Assembly (NCBI GenBank): GCA_900312665.1
Contig: ONZQ02000010.1
Location: 186,001-250,000 of the forward strand
Direction: 5' to 3'
Source of the DNA: Cephalotrichum gorgonifer
Taxonomy: Eukaryota > Ascomycota > Sordariomycetes > Microascales > Microascaceae
Length of the DNA stretch: 64,000 nt
The notes beneath the pieces were generated by a model, which worked only from the letters and a program-made list of their open reading frames with translations, made no database searches and was not told the DNA's origin. The stretch's first letter is position 1. The number at the start of each line of letters is the position of its first letter. The position numbers were made by a program, and so were the translations under genes. This document shows positions 12,541-23,565 of the stretch, piece after piece.

Positions 12541-14014
12541 AGTGGGAACAAACCCTCACTCACACACGCCGTCCGTCCTGCTTGTTCCGTCTCCCAATTA
12601 TACCCAGTCTCGCACTCCCAAGAAGATATTGAAAGACTCGGATTTGACACGAAGCGATCTGGGTTGACGGGAGAAGAAAGACACACCGTCGAGAATACAA
12701 ACGGAAGAAGAAGAAAAATGTAAAGCTTAAAAATGTAGCAAGGACCAACCTCTGAGAATAACCTCCGACTCTTTTCATCATCTTTCTAAAGTACTCGAAT
12801 TACTGTTACCACACCATAAAAAGAAGGTGCCCACTCCCAATCCCACGCTGGGTCCTGCCCATTTTAGCGGCAACTGGCGGAAGATAAAGCCGCCCCAAGA
12901 TTCCGCCTTCTTCGGCGTAGTCATGGTCATATGCCCATTATGGCATGGCGCGCCGGCCGGTGTGGGACAGCTCGCCCGATTGTCCAGGACCCCGTGTGAG
13001 GTGGGAAGCCATTAGACTTTTTCACAAGAGAGACGGACCGTGGGGGGCCGATCTCGCGGGATCGGTTGTTGGTTCTCTATACCAGGGAATATACGATGGG
13101 AGGGCCCTAGCGGGATGCATGCGTACAAGGGATGCGCGGCCCATCGCCGAACATTAAATGTACGAGTATGGGGCCGGTTGGTACCCAAAGCCACGGACTG
13201 CTTGCTGCACGTTGTGGCACAAACCCATTGATGGTTGGCGTGATGGCGGATGTAAACCGGAGGGCGTGAGGCAGGGTTACGTACATCTCGGATCCACTCC
13301 GCTGGATGCGTCTCCGGAAGACGGCACCGCCAAAGCAGGCAAATAATGCTCTCTGAATCGGATCCGCGCTAGCTCCGGGCGGGGGCGAACGGCTCTAAGA
13401 ACCGAGAGAAAGGCTGCTTGCACCAGATGGGATCGAGTGGTAGATTGATCGCACGTGGATCTCCGCCTCCGGCCAAGGTCCTACACGAGCTCTATTTCTC
13501 TGATACGGCCGAATTCGGAAAAGTCGCCCAGGGAATCGTGGGGGATGGGCGACCAACCCGCTCGGCGATGTTAAACGCGAGACGCGAGCTGTTCTCTCTA
13601 TTTCCGAGCTGGAGCCTTCCGACATCGCCCCCCTGCCCCGCCGGGGTTCCAGTGCGGTAGTTTTCCGCGCAACTTTCCCAGAAGAGGCCGAACCCATCTA
13701 TCCCAGCCAGCGACGCCTGAACTGCTCCCAATATCCACCACAATCGTGAGAGCCACATGCTCTCTCGTGCCAATCACGCTTGAGTCTTGAGTCTTGCTGT
13801 TTTTGATGTGCTGGGTTGGTTGGCTGAAGTAATATTGGTACATATTCTTCACCTCGGAAGGCAAGAACATTCGTAGGCCAAATATTAGCCTTAAGCAGCA
13901 ATACAAGTACACCAAAAAAGAATGGCCGCCAATGCTCGCTATAGAAGATAATCAATACCCCCCCCCCCTTCTCCTCCTCAAATCACCTACACCTCGATCC
14001 CCCCTAGAATATCC
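12541..14014. other. Intergenic, MFS promoter and PARG 3' flank
   Basis: No gene seen in 1.5 kb. It contains the MFS upstream region and short AT stretches near 12780-12830. Confidence 0.5.
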
Positions 14015-15073
14015 TCAAAGGCTTCGATGTTCCTCCCCCCCTTGCCTGTCCAGCACTGCAAACGCCACCTCCTTCCACCACCCGCTAAACTCCGCCTCCC
14101 CCAGCACATCCGCCCAGCACCTCGCCACCTCCTCGGGCGGGTTTTTGAACACGCCGCACCCGAGCGCCCCCAGCACCAGGATCTCGTTGCCCGCGCGCGC
14201 CGCCATCCTCAGGCAGACACGCATCTTCCCCCTGGTGAGCTCCCGGTCCTTCTCGCTGGCGAAGACCTCCCTCACGACCGGCTCCCTGTCGGCGCTCACG
14301 GAGGCGACGGTCTTCGTGGGCGGGTTCCGTAGCCCCGCCACGCTGAGGACGCTCACGATGGGGAGCTCCGCCTCGGGAGTCGTGTAGAGCGCGTGGCCGC
14401 GGGACATCTGGTCGCGGATGATGAGCACGTCGGGGGAGTACACGCCCGTGAGCTGGCGGAAGGGGTAGTAGCTCGCGTGGAGCGAGAGGTAGAGCGAGCT
14501 GCGGTAGCAGAGCGCCTCCTCCTGGGCCAGGGCCCCGTTCATCCACCCGCCGCCGGGCCTCCTGTCCGAGGCCAGGTTGAGCACCGCGGGCCTGACGCTC
14601 CTCGACGCGGCGCCGGGGGCCGTCCCCGGCGGCGCGTGCTTCTCCGCGAGCTCGATGGCCACGGTGAAGGAGTCCCCGTTTACAACGCTGACGCGCACCC
14701 GGTCGTGGCGGGGACAGTCGGCGGTGCGGAGGGGCGGGAGGTTCTCGAGGTGGGTGACCTCGGAGCGGGAGGCATCGAGGGCGGGGAGGCGGGAGAGAAT
14801 GGCGGGCAGGACCTTGCGGGTTTCGGCTCCGACGGCTTGGAGTTTTGCGGCGCGTTCTGCGAAGCGGGCGGGAGGGCGGTAGCCCGAGTGTGAATGCGAT
14901 TGAGATTGAGATTGAGATTGCGATTGTGACTGTGGTTGTGACTGAGACTGAGACTGGGCCTGCGACTGCGATTGTGACGGCGAGGGCGAAGGCGAGGCTG
15001 AGGGCGCAGGACGAGGGCGGGAGGGCGAATTGGTGGATGTGAAGTACGAGGATATTGACTTTTGGTTAGACAT
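14015..15073 (-). CDS. Microbial-type poly(ADP-ribose) glycohydrolase domain protein with N-terminal PIP box and SQ cluster
   Basis: Single exon, 352 residues from the ATG at 15073..15071. The C-terminal ~230 residues match the TIGR02452/DUF2263 PARG-like macrodomain family: the PARG signature GGGWMNGALAQEE is seen at about residues 172-185, with the Glu-Glu pair expected to be catalytic, followed by downstream macrodomain elements (GALGCGVFKNPP). Family role: hydrolysis of ADP-ribose polymers. At residues 4-11 the sequence QKSISSYF fits the PCNA-interacting (PIP-box) consensus Q-x-x-[ILM]-x-x-[FY]-[FY]. Residues ~33-62 form a Ser-Gln run encoded by an imperfect hexanucleotide repeat. An upstream in-frame ATG at 15193 would add 40 His/Leu-rich residues from a (TAGATG)n repeat; I reject it because the PIP box usually lies at an extreme terminus and the added part is low-complexity. 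Nuclear DNA-repair action is inference. Confidence 0.85.
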   Translation of the reverse strand: MSNQKSISSYFTSTNSPSRPRPAPSASPSPSPSQSQSQAQSQSQSQPQSQSQSQSQSQSHSHSGYRPPARFAERAAKLQAVGAETRKVLPAILSRLPALDASRSEVTHLENLPPLRTADCPRHDRVRVSVVNGDSFTVAIELAEKHAPPGTAPGAASRSVRPAVLNLASDRRPGGGWMNGALAQEEALCYRSSLYLSLHASYYPFRQLTGVYSPDVLIIRDQMSRGHALYTTPEAELPIVSVLSVAGLRNPPTKTVASVSADREPVVREVFASEKDRELTRGKMRVCLRMAARAGNEILVLGALGCGVFKNPPEEVARCWADVLGEAEFSGWWKEVAFAVLDRQGGEEHRSL

Positions 15074-15739
15074 GTTGGGCGCACGTTGTATGTATTGTAG
15101 AGGCTTGTTTGGAAACTTGAAGGTGCCAGTCAATTGGGTTGCGCGCGGGTGTTGAAGATGTAGATGTAGATGTAGATGTAGCTGTCGAAGCATTACGTGT
15201 GGGCGTGGATGTGGATATGAAGATTATATGTAAGGCGGAGTGTGACTGTGAGAGGGGAAGGAAGTTGAGGCGGAGTGAGGGGCACTTACCGGTGTGACTG
15301 GTTTTGAGATACATCGCGCCTCGTGTGGCATCTAGGCAGCCACGGCACCAGAATGTCAGCTACTGACGACCGAGATATCCACCTTCTACTTCCTACGATG
15401 ACAAGGCTGGGGTGCCTTTTCCGCTCTACAGGGGTAGGTCCCGCCGTTATGACTCTAAAATAAAATCGAGACGGAGGAGTGAAAAAAAGGATGCGTCACA
15501 GAGATGGAAAACCTAGATGGGGAAAAAGGCAGCTCAATCGACCCTCGTATCATCCGAGGCAACAAAACGGGGGTATCGTTCGGTCTCTATTTTATTCAGC
15601 GAAATTAATATACACGTTATACAGAATTGTACCTCGCGACCTAGGGCTTGGATCCCTACCGGCCCCGGCCCAAGATGTCCTGTCCTTTCTTCGAACAGGA
15701 CGGTAGTTCTTACAGCATTCATACAACCACCACACAGGC
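15074..15739. other. PARG promoter / BCS1 3' flank
   Basis: A 666-bp tandem-gene spacer with no further gene visible. Confidence 0.5.
15156..15182. repeat. (TAGATG)n microsatellite upstream of the PARG gene
   Basis: About four copies of the hexanucleotide lie in the 5' leader of the minus-strand PARG gene. Confidence 0.8.
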
Positions 15740-17113
15740 CTAGATCTGAGTGTGTCCTTCCTCAGCCATGAAGTAGTCCTCAGCCATCTCTATCGCCCCC
15801 ATCATATCCTCCTTGTTCATCAGGAACAGCCCCTGTATCGCCGCCGGGCTTGTGAACCTCCTCTCCCCGGCGCCTCCTCCCGTCGCGTCGCTGTCGTCTT
15901 GCAAGAGGCGGAGCTTCCGCAGCTTCGCGAGGAACATCTCCCTCCCCGCCCCGTCCGCGTCGACGTCGCCGTAGAAGCGGTCCCACATCTCCCGGGCCTG
16001 GTACGCCGTCGCCTCGCCGATCCTCTCCATGACGTCCACGCGCCCGGGCCTCTTCAGCGCCGCGTCGAGCCGGTCGATGTGGTTCGTCGTCAGGAACACC
16101 ATGCGCTCCTCCCCGGCCGCCACGCCGTCCAGCGCGTTCAGCAGGCCCGAGAACGTCACCGTCGCCCCGCTGTACCCGTCGGCGTCGCGCTGCCGCCTGT
16201 TGACGAAGGCCGCGTCGGCGTCCTCGAGGAGCAGGATCGTGCGCTGCGGGAGCTTCGTGAGGAGGAACGCGAGCTTGTCGTCCGTCATGCCCATCTCGCT
16301 GAGGTTGACCATGGCCACGCCGTAGTTCAGCTCGCCCGCCAGCGCCTGTATGAAGGAGCTCTTCCCCGTCCCCGGGGGCCCGTACAGGAGGTAGCCCCTC
16401 CGGTATGGGATCCCCCTCTCCACGTACCACTGCTGCCTCCGCAGGAAGTCCTCGACGTCGCCCACGATGCGCTCCTTGACGCCCTTGTCCAGCACCACCG
16501 AGCCTAGCGGCCTCTTCTTCCGCGGCTCGCCGAGCGGCGCCCACTCCAGCCCGCGCGCCGAGTACACCACCGTCTTCCCCTCGTGCGCGCGCGCCGCGAG
16601 CGCCCTCGCCTCCTCGAGCACCTCGTCGAATATCGCCCGCTGCGACCACAGCGTCGTCAGCTGCACGATCTCGTGCGGCTCCCCCGTGTTCATGTTCGCC
16701 GTGTTGTGCTTCTCCCTATTCACCCCTATATACGCCCACTTGTATCGCACGATGTGCTTCCCGTAACCCGGCTGCACGAAGAAGCTCGGCCGCCCGCCGC
16801 CGGGCCCCGTGTCGCGCGACTTCGTCGTCGTCACCGAGAAGTTGTTGATGCGCGTGAGCCGCGACGCCACGAACCCCCGCTGAGGGCCCAGCTGCGACAG
16901 CCACGCGAGGACCCACGGGTATGCCGGGTCCTGGCGGCCGATCTCGAGGTTGACGAGGAGCCGGCGGCGCGCGGCCGTGACACCGACGACGAGGCCCTTG
17001 CGCGCGGTGGCCGCGACGGCGCCGAGGCCGGCGAGGCCTACGCCCCCGGCGAATAGGGGGTTGTCGAAGAGGGCATCGATGTTGAAGATCGACCCTGACT
17101 GCGTCGGTGACAT
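15740..17113 (-). CDS. BCS1: BCS1-type mitochondrial AAA ATPase
   Basis: Single exon, 457 residues from the ATG at 17113..17111, close to the ~456 residues of yeast Bcs1. A Gly/Ala-rich hydrophobic segment near residues 17-40 is the expected membrane anchor, then the Bcs1-specific domain (to about 210), then the AAA core with Walker A GPPGTGKSS at about 243-251 and Walker B LLLEDADAAF at about 288-297. In yeast Bcs1 sits in the inner mitochondrial membrane and translocates the folded Rieske protein Rip1 into complex III. An in-frame ATG at 17206 would extend it by 31 residues; the shorter start fits family length better. Fungi also carry BCS1 paralogues of unknown function, so orthology to the Rieske chaperone is likely but not certain. 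Confidence 0.85.
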   Translation of the reverse strand: MSPTQSGSIFNIDALFDNPLFAGGVGLAGLGAVAATARKGLVVGVTAARRRLLVNLEIGRQDPAYPWVLAWLSQLGPQRGFVASRLTRINNFSVTTTKSRDTGPGGGRPSFFVQPGYGKHIVRYKWAYIGVNREKHNTANMNTGEPHEIVQLTTLWSQRAIFDEVLEEARALAARAHEGKTVVYSARGLEWAPLGEPRKKRPLGSVVLDKGVKERIVGDVEDFLRRQQWYVERGIPYRRGYLLYGPPGTGKSSFIQALAGELNYGVAMVNLSEMGMTDDKLAFLLTKLPQRTILLLEDADAAFVNRRQRDADGYSGATVTFSGLLNALDGVAAGEERMVFLTTNHIDRLDAALKRPGRVDVMERIGEATAYQAREMWDRFYGDVDADGAGREMFLAKLRKLRLLQDDSDATGGGAGERRFTSPAAIQGLFLMNKEDMMGAIEMAEDYFMAEEGHTQI

Positions 17114-18343
17114 GTTCGGCCGAATCTGGAGCTTTGAGATGGGTGCGAGCTCTGTCGGATGCAGGCGGCGGTACCAGCAATAGCCTGAGATTTTTTTGGG
17201 TTGCATGTGGCGTGTCGGGCGAGGAACGACAGGGGTAGCTCTAGCTGAGTCAGGTTATCCCCCCACTTCGGAGCTGGAATCTGTCCGATGTGGGTCCGGG
17301 GAACGATAAGCATCACCTCGCCGCCCCCGGAAGCGAGAGTACGTACCCCGGACTGTGTAGTTGTAGGCCTCTTCTTTTCGGCCAGTCTTGACTTGCAGAA
17401 AACCGGACCTGTTTGTCTCTTTCCAATACTACCATCTTCTCCCTTTTTTAGATCCAAGTACTCAATAATACGGGCGGCCGTACCAGTCAGGGGTGGCTCG
17501 TGGGGCCGGTCACTGCCTCTCTCGTATCAGAGGCAGCCGCTTTCTCCTCCTGGGCTAGTCCCTGGAAGGGTTCAGGTGGTTGTTGCCTAATAGAGGCTGG
17601 AACACAACATGGTGCCGAACATGATCATTGTAAGCGAGAAAGCGACGCGCTCTCCTGGAGCTACCCCTGTCTCAAGCCAACCGAAAAACCAAAGTGGAAA
17701 TAGTTAGCTGCCCCCCACCTTGCAGATTCGCGCGCACAGGCCAAGGACTCGAGGACTCCAGGACTTTAACGACTCTCTGGCCCACTGTGCTCGCAGGGTT
17801 CAGAGAGGCTGAGAGTCCTTGACGGCTCTTCACTCGGGTCGGATTTTATTGGATTGGAGCTGGGGTTTGCTACCCCAGAAACTCCGGGTACGGTTTCCTG
17901 GTCACGGCCTCCTGCGGATTGCCTCTAATACCTCTCTACAAGTACTCCATGTCGTGATAGGTCCGTTTTCCTGCTTGCCGCCATCCCTGCCATGGGCTAT
18001 TTCTAGGCTCCTGAATTGCGAGCCAAGCGATCTGTCCAATATTTACCTCGTCTTCACGGGTACGAATTGGTGAAACCCGAGGGAGCTTAATTCGAGCTTG
18101 CGATTGCGCCGCCCAAGTACTTAAACAAACTCTTCTGCCCAGATCTTCCCTTCCCAGCTTCTCTCTCCTCACCAAGGCGGCAGACATCAGACTTTGTTAG
18201 CAATTGCTCATCTTCTTGTCTCGTCCTCTGAAGCACGCACATACACACACACACACACATATATATCTATATACCTGCGTTGCGACATACTGTTCTCGCC
18301 CGTCGCCTCTTCCAATCCCACATCTGCCCACTACACCTAAACC
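17114..18343. other. Divergent promoter region between two AAA ATPase genes
   Basis: A 1.2-kb spacer with no gene. A (CA)n(TA)n microsatellite lies at about 18239-18262, just upstream of the plus-strand AAA gene. Confidence 0.6.
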
Positions 18344-20690
18344 ATGAAGAAGCTTGGTAGGGCCAAGGACGACGTCTCCGAGCTCGTCTGGAAATGGCGC
18401 TGCAAGGTCCTCCCCCCAAAGGACGGCTTCGACCGCACCCTCAAGGAGATTGAATCGTCCGACTATGACACTACCGAGAAGCCTGCCCCAAAACCGAAGG
18501 CCCGCGTCCCCGAACCCGCCGGCCCCGCCATGCAAGTGAAGGTGACGCATTGGTACGAGGGCCGCGACAGCGATCCCTCCAGCGACAGATATGACTGGCA
18601 GCTGTACCCTCCCAAGACCATGAGCGCGGCCTCGGTCAAGACCATCGAGGATACTTCCATCGCAGTCTACAAGATCAAAGACAAGGACAAGCCAGCCGTC
18701 GGGAACAGGTTCCCGCTGAAGACGCACAAGATCCACATCTTCAACCGAGAGCTCCTCGAGGCCATCGCGCCCATCCTCAAGAAGCACGACTTACACGTTA
18801 ATGTCAGCACCAGCCACATCTTCATGGCACCCTTCGAGCCCCTGTACTTCAGCATGTCCGAGTTCATTGGCCTGCGCAAGGCCACCCCGGACAACACCTC
18901 GTTGAAGCGTGTCCTCGAGCTCCTCCTTAAGGTGCTCGACGAGGCCTTCTCTAGCAGGAGGACCGAGGTGAAGAGCCTCCGCGCCCAGAAGCTGATCAAC
19001 TTCGCGAACGCCTGGACCTTCTTCCCCGCCGACACCGTGCTCTACACCTACGGCCGGAACGCGGAGTCGCTCTCCAAGGTGGTCAGCTGCTCCTACAGCA
19101 TAATGAGCATCAATCTGATGGTCAAGGTGCTCATATTCGACGGCACCGGCTTCGTCTGGCGGAAGACTTCCCTCAAGATTCCCAACTTTAAGGGTAACGT
19201 ACCCATCACGGAGCTCTCGCACTACCCCCTCGAGTTCCACGAGGACCCGGAGGGGCTGAAGAAGACACTTACCTCGAGGGGGAGGAAGGTCCTCGACTTC
19301 CAGGGCCTCTGCTACCAGACGTACAACGGGGTGGCGGTGGGGATCAAGGCGGATCAGCACAACGTCGAGGGGAGGATCCTGATAGACGTGGCGGGGTACA
19401 ACAAGTACGAGCTCTCGCAGGGGAAGCGCGAGGCCGACGATCCCGAGACGAAGAAGAACGCGGCGACAAAGCGGGTTGAGATTCAGGAGACGACCAATGA
19501 CAAGAACAAGTCTGCCGTCAGGAGGTTGAGCGAGGAGGAGCAGTTGGAGATCAAGAACGAGATGCTGGAGAAGGAGCACCTTTTGATGTTCATCGGACCC
19601 CTCATCGAGGGGTATGCTCTCAAGAACAAGCTATGGCGTGAGTGAAATGAAGAATAGGCGTCCCGACTCGAGTGGGAATGGAGCCCTCTAACATTTTGTG
19701 CAGTATCGTTTTACGTCGAGGACATTCTACCTATGGTGTGGAACGACACGGCGTTTGACCACTTGGTCTACGACGAGCAGCAAAAGGATCTCGTTATGTC
19801 GTTCGTAGAGCATCACGGGAAGAAGCAGGATTCCTTTGACGATGTCATCGTTGGAAAGGGTGAGTCTGCACTTACCCCCCACCCCCATGGTACTATACTA
19901 TGCTGACACAAACTCCAGGTCAGGGTCTGGTCATGCTCCTCTCTGGGCCCCCAGGCACCGGAAAGACCCTCACAGCTGAAGCCGGTAAGGACCTCTCCCT
20001 CCCATCTCCCCTCTTTCCCAACCTCGCCATATCCCCAGCGCTTCAAAAGCTAACGCCCTTCCCCTCTCCAAAGTCGCCGACAGGACCCATCGCCCCCTCT
20101 TCTACCTCCAAGCCGAAGACCTCGGCGTCTCGGCCGCCACGCTCGGCGCCAACCTCAAGCGGCTCTTCAGCATGGCCATCGACTGGAACGCCGTCGTCCT
20201 CCTCGACGAGGCCGACGTCTTCATGGCCGAGCGCAACCCCAACGACATCATGCGTAACGAGCTCGTCTCCATCTTCCTCCGCGAGCTCGAGTACTTCCGC
20301 GGCATCGTCTTCCTCACCACCAACCTCTACCACACCATCGACTCTGCATTCAGGAGCCGCGTGAACCTCCACCTGCTCTTCAAGCCCCTGACCACCGAGG
20401 CCAGGCGCCTCGTCTGGGCCAAGTTCCTCGGCAGGCTGCCGTCGGCCGGCGGCGAGGGCGGCGACGACGACGACGCCGCCATGAAGGTCGACATAGCCGA
20501 CGAGGAGATGGGCGAGCTGGCCCTGTGGAGGATGAACGGCCGCGAGATCAAGAACTCCGTCAAGATGGCGCAGCTGTGGTGTGACTTCAAGGGGTACACC
20601 ATCACGCTGGAGAAGCTGGAGAGCGCCATCAAGTCGACAAGCCCGCACGTTACCAAGGAGGGGGAGCACGATCAGAGCCTTTATGACTAG
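18344..20690 (+). CDS. AAA+ ATPase with long N-terminal fungal domain
   Basis: Four exons, 18344-19637, 19704-19859, 19919-19984 and 20074-20690, phases consistent, 710 residues. The N-terminal ~470 residues look like the fungal DUF7025-type region that precedes many single-AAA proteins (basic start, then conserved blocks with LIDVAGYNKYE-like sequence near residue 350). The AAA core has Walker A SGPPGTGKTLTAEA at about 492-506 and Walker B VVLLDEADVFMAER at about 544-557, then a sensor region with LTTNLYHTIDSAFRSR containing the likely Arg finger. Function is unknown for this family; ATP-driven remodelling of a protein partner is inferred. It is not a BCS1 relative despite lying divergently next to one. 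The C-terminal ~130 residues include an acidic Asp-run at about 636-642. Confidence 0.88.
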
Positions 20691-21186
20691 ATTAGTTAGT
20701 CTGCGGCGTGTTTTTTTCTTTCGTTTGTTTTATAGCAAGGGATATCAAGGGAATATGAGCTGGGTTTGAGAGGATTAGGGCCTCTATGCAATGCAATTGC
20801 CCCTCGGGCGAGGTTTCCTTTGTTAAACGAGAACACAGGGACACATAAGAGAATACGAGATGAACACCCCATCTCTTAAGTCAAATTGTTTTCTTTTCAT
20901 GAGGTACGCGGAAAGCCTAAAGTCCAAATATGGCACAACATAGAAACGTACAATTACGGCGCCCGGTATCCCCGTACCCGATCTCCCTACTCCGTACAAA
21001 ATAAGTCTCGAGAACACCTCCCCATTTGATAACCTCACCCCTTCCCTATCCTCCGTAACCCCGTATTTTCTAAACAATAAACACGTACTCTCCCGAACGA
21101 GGCACCGGATACCATCGTCGTCGAGACCGAGACGACCGATTCAAACAGAGGTCCAACCATCCTATGGCTAGCTGGGGCGACGGAGT
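20691..21186. other. Convergent 3' spacer
   Basis: 496 bp between stop codons of the AAA gene and the Snf5/Sfh1 gene; no gene seen. Confidence 0.5.
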
Positions 21187-23040
21187 CTATAGGACCCGCT
21201 GGTCGGCGTAGTGTAGGTTCTTCATCAGCCGGGGCAGCCCGCGGTCCCGCTCGTAGAGGTACCCGCAGTTATTGCAGAGGGTCTAGGTAACCGCCAAGTT
21301 AGCGAAAGTGGTCTTCCAACAAGACTCGAAGTGCCGCGCGAGATCCGCGAAGAAAGCAACAACAGGCAAATCCGGGAGAGAGAGAGAGAAAAAAAAGGAA
21401 AAAGAAAGACTTACCCTCGGCCCTGCTGGTCCGTCCCTCACAGCCCACACGCTCGTCCCCCTCACCCCGCAGTGCACACACCTCCACTGCTCCCTCTCCA
21501 CGTCCGCCAGCGCCCCGCCGCCCCCGTAGCCGGCGTCGGGCGTCCCCCTCCCGCCCGGGGTCCCCGACCTCCCGGCAGGACTCAGGCTCCGCAGCCTTTT
21601 CTTCCGCCTATTCCTCTCCCCCCTCCCCATCCTCTCCTCCTCAGCCTCCACCATCGTCCCGAACCCGGAGAACGGCACGCCGCCCACGAGCCCAGACGTG
21701 GAGCTGAACCTCGCCGTCTCTCTCCTCAGCCTGCGGATCTGCCTCTCTCTGTCCCCTTCCCTCCTCTCCATCTCTTCCTTCGTCAGCACCTCGATCTTGG
21801 GCTCCCACTCCTCCGCCAAGCTCTCGGGCTCGTACCGCCACCCAGCCTCGGCCCCCTGCGCGGCATCGTTCGCCACGTCTCGGAGTCCGCCCCCGCCCCC
21901 GACCACTACCCCGCCGCTCTCGCACGCCTCCTTCTTCAGCCTCAGCACGGCCTCGTAAATGGCGTGCGTGAGCGCGGGGACCCACTCGCCCGCCAGCCCC
22001 AGGTCTGCGCACGTCTGCTTCGCGAACGCCTCGGCCGTACCGGGTGGGTGCAGGAGCGACCACTCGAACTTGTCCGTGTACAGAGTATTCGCGAGGTTCA
22101 GCGTGATGCGCACAACGCACCGGTACGTGTCGTCCGGGTTGAAGTCCTCGCTCCCGGGCGCTATGGCGGTCGCCTCGGCCGTGACCTCCGGCGCCCGCGA
22201 GATAGCAGGGCGGGGTGTTGACAGGCCGTTCTGGAGCGGTGTGTCCGCGCGGCTCTGGCCCACGGCGGGCGTCGGCGTGGGGGTATTATTATCGGGATTT
22301 GGGCGTGGGGCATTCGAGCCCTGCGGGATGGAGTGGAAAAGGGGGTGGAGCGCTACGCCGGCGTACTCCTCTAGCTGCGTGCGAATCTGTTTGCTAATCT
22401 CCGCGGCGAGACCCCTCGGGTTCGGCAGGTCGAGGTCCTGCACGAGGGTGAGGGCGAACTGGTCCGTCGTGATCATCGACTCGTGTAGGTTCCAAAGGAA
22501 GAAATCCCGCAGCCTGTATGGTGTCGTGACTTCCTGTGGGCGGAACTGCGGTAGCGACGGGTCGTAGTGTGCGCCGGGCGCCACGGGGAATGGCGACTGC
22601 GGTGCGAAGGCCGGGACGTCAAGGTCGATGCGGATCGGGATGAGCGTGAGCGGGAGGTTCGCCTGCGCCGCGGCCTGCTGGTTGCTCCGCAGCATCTTCG
22701 CCCTCGCCATCCACTCGCGCCACTGGCCCGTCACGGTCACTGGCCCCGTCGTCTCCTTTCCTACTCTGTCGGCCATGTCCGGCCTCGGGGTGGACTCGTC
22801 CTTCTTCAAGTTTCGTAGCCCCGAGGGGCGCCGGCGCGTGTCGGAGTCATCATCTTCGAGGTCGTCGTACCCGTCCTCGGCGTAGTTTATGATTGTTGTG
22901 CCTCGCTTCGTCAGACGCGATATGGGGTTTGCTTGCGCCGTCTGGAGCACGGGGGTGAGGAGAGAGTTTTGGTAGATGCGGAGTCGTGGCGCGAGGGTAG
23001 TTAAGGAGGCCTGTGGCCTGGGGGCTTCGTCCATTGTCAT
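21187..23040 (-). CDS. Snf5/Sfh1-family chromatin-remodelling subunit with C-terminal GATA-type zinc finger
   Basis: Exons 23040-21415 and 21282-21187 on the minus strand, 573 residues. Two SNF5 repeats are visible: one around residues 165-230 (YRLRDFFLWNLHESMITTDQF) and one around 304-370 (YRCVVRITLNLANTLYTDKFEW). A Lys/Arg-rich linker follows. The C-terminus forms a Cys-x2-Cys-x20-Cys-x2-Cys finger (CVHC ... CNNC), of GATA type; the intron falls between the two Cys pairs, so without splicing the finger is lost. Family role: core subunit of SWI/SNF or RSC; which complex cannot be told here. The start is uncertain: a 7-codon exon at 23377-23357 (ATG, then donor GTGAGC) spliced to AG at 23099..23098 would keep frame and give a longer N-terminus. 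Confidence 0.87.
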
Positions 23041-23565
23041 CTGTGTCACCGCGATGATTGCGGCATCCGTTTGGTCTGGGCGCAAGGGGTAGTTGGTCTA
23101 TTCGTTGGTCGCGGCTATGATGGGTGACTTGCGGCGCGACGAGGGGCGCGTAAAAGGCCTGCAATAAATGGGACGGATGGTCCAGGCGACGGAATGATTG
23201 AATGGGTTGAAAAGGCTCGTAGGGGTTATTAGGGTGCGTGCTGGATACGGAACTGGGAGATGGTGACAGTTTCGTCGCGTGTGAAGCCTCGCAATTGATT
23301 CGGAGGTCGCGTTTTCTGTCGTGGTGATGAAAAAAGTAGAGTATGCTCCAGCTCACCTTGAAATTGGTGGATGCCATTGGAATGGTTCAAGCGAAAGGTA
23401 CCTAGGTACATCCCTGTCCGAAAACCAACCTCGAGAGCCAAGGCACCTCAGGTCACGTGTCACACATACAAACTTATACTTACTTCGTTCATTATCGTAA
23501 TACGAGTAGCAGAGGAGCAATCCAAGCAATCCACTGGATGAACCACACGTAAAAGCACTTCATTT

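Noticed and set aside
15074..15193. N-terminal extension of the PARG protein from ATG 15193
   Set aside because: Encoded by a TAGATG microsatellite giving a His-Leu run; the downstream ATG places the PIP box at the terminus.
15740..20690. Functional AAA ATPase pair (BCS1 and neighbour)
   Set aside because: The two proteins belong to different AAA families and share only a divergent 1.2-kb spacer; no evidence of joint function.
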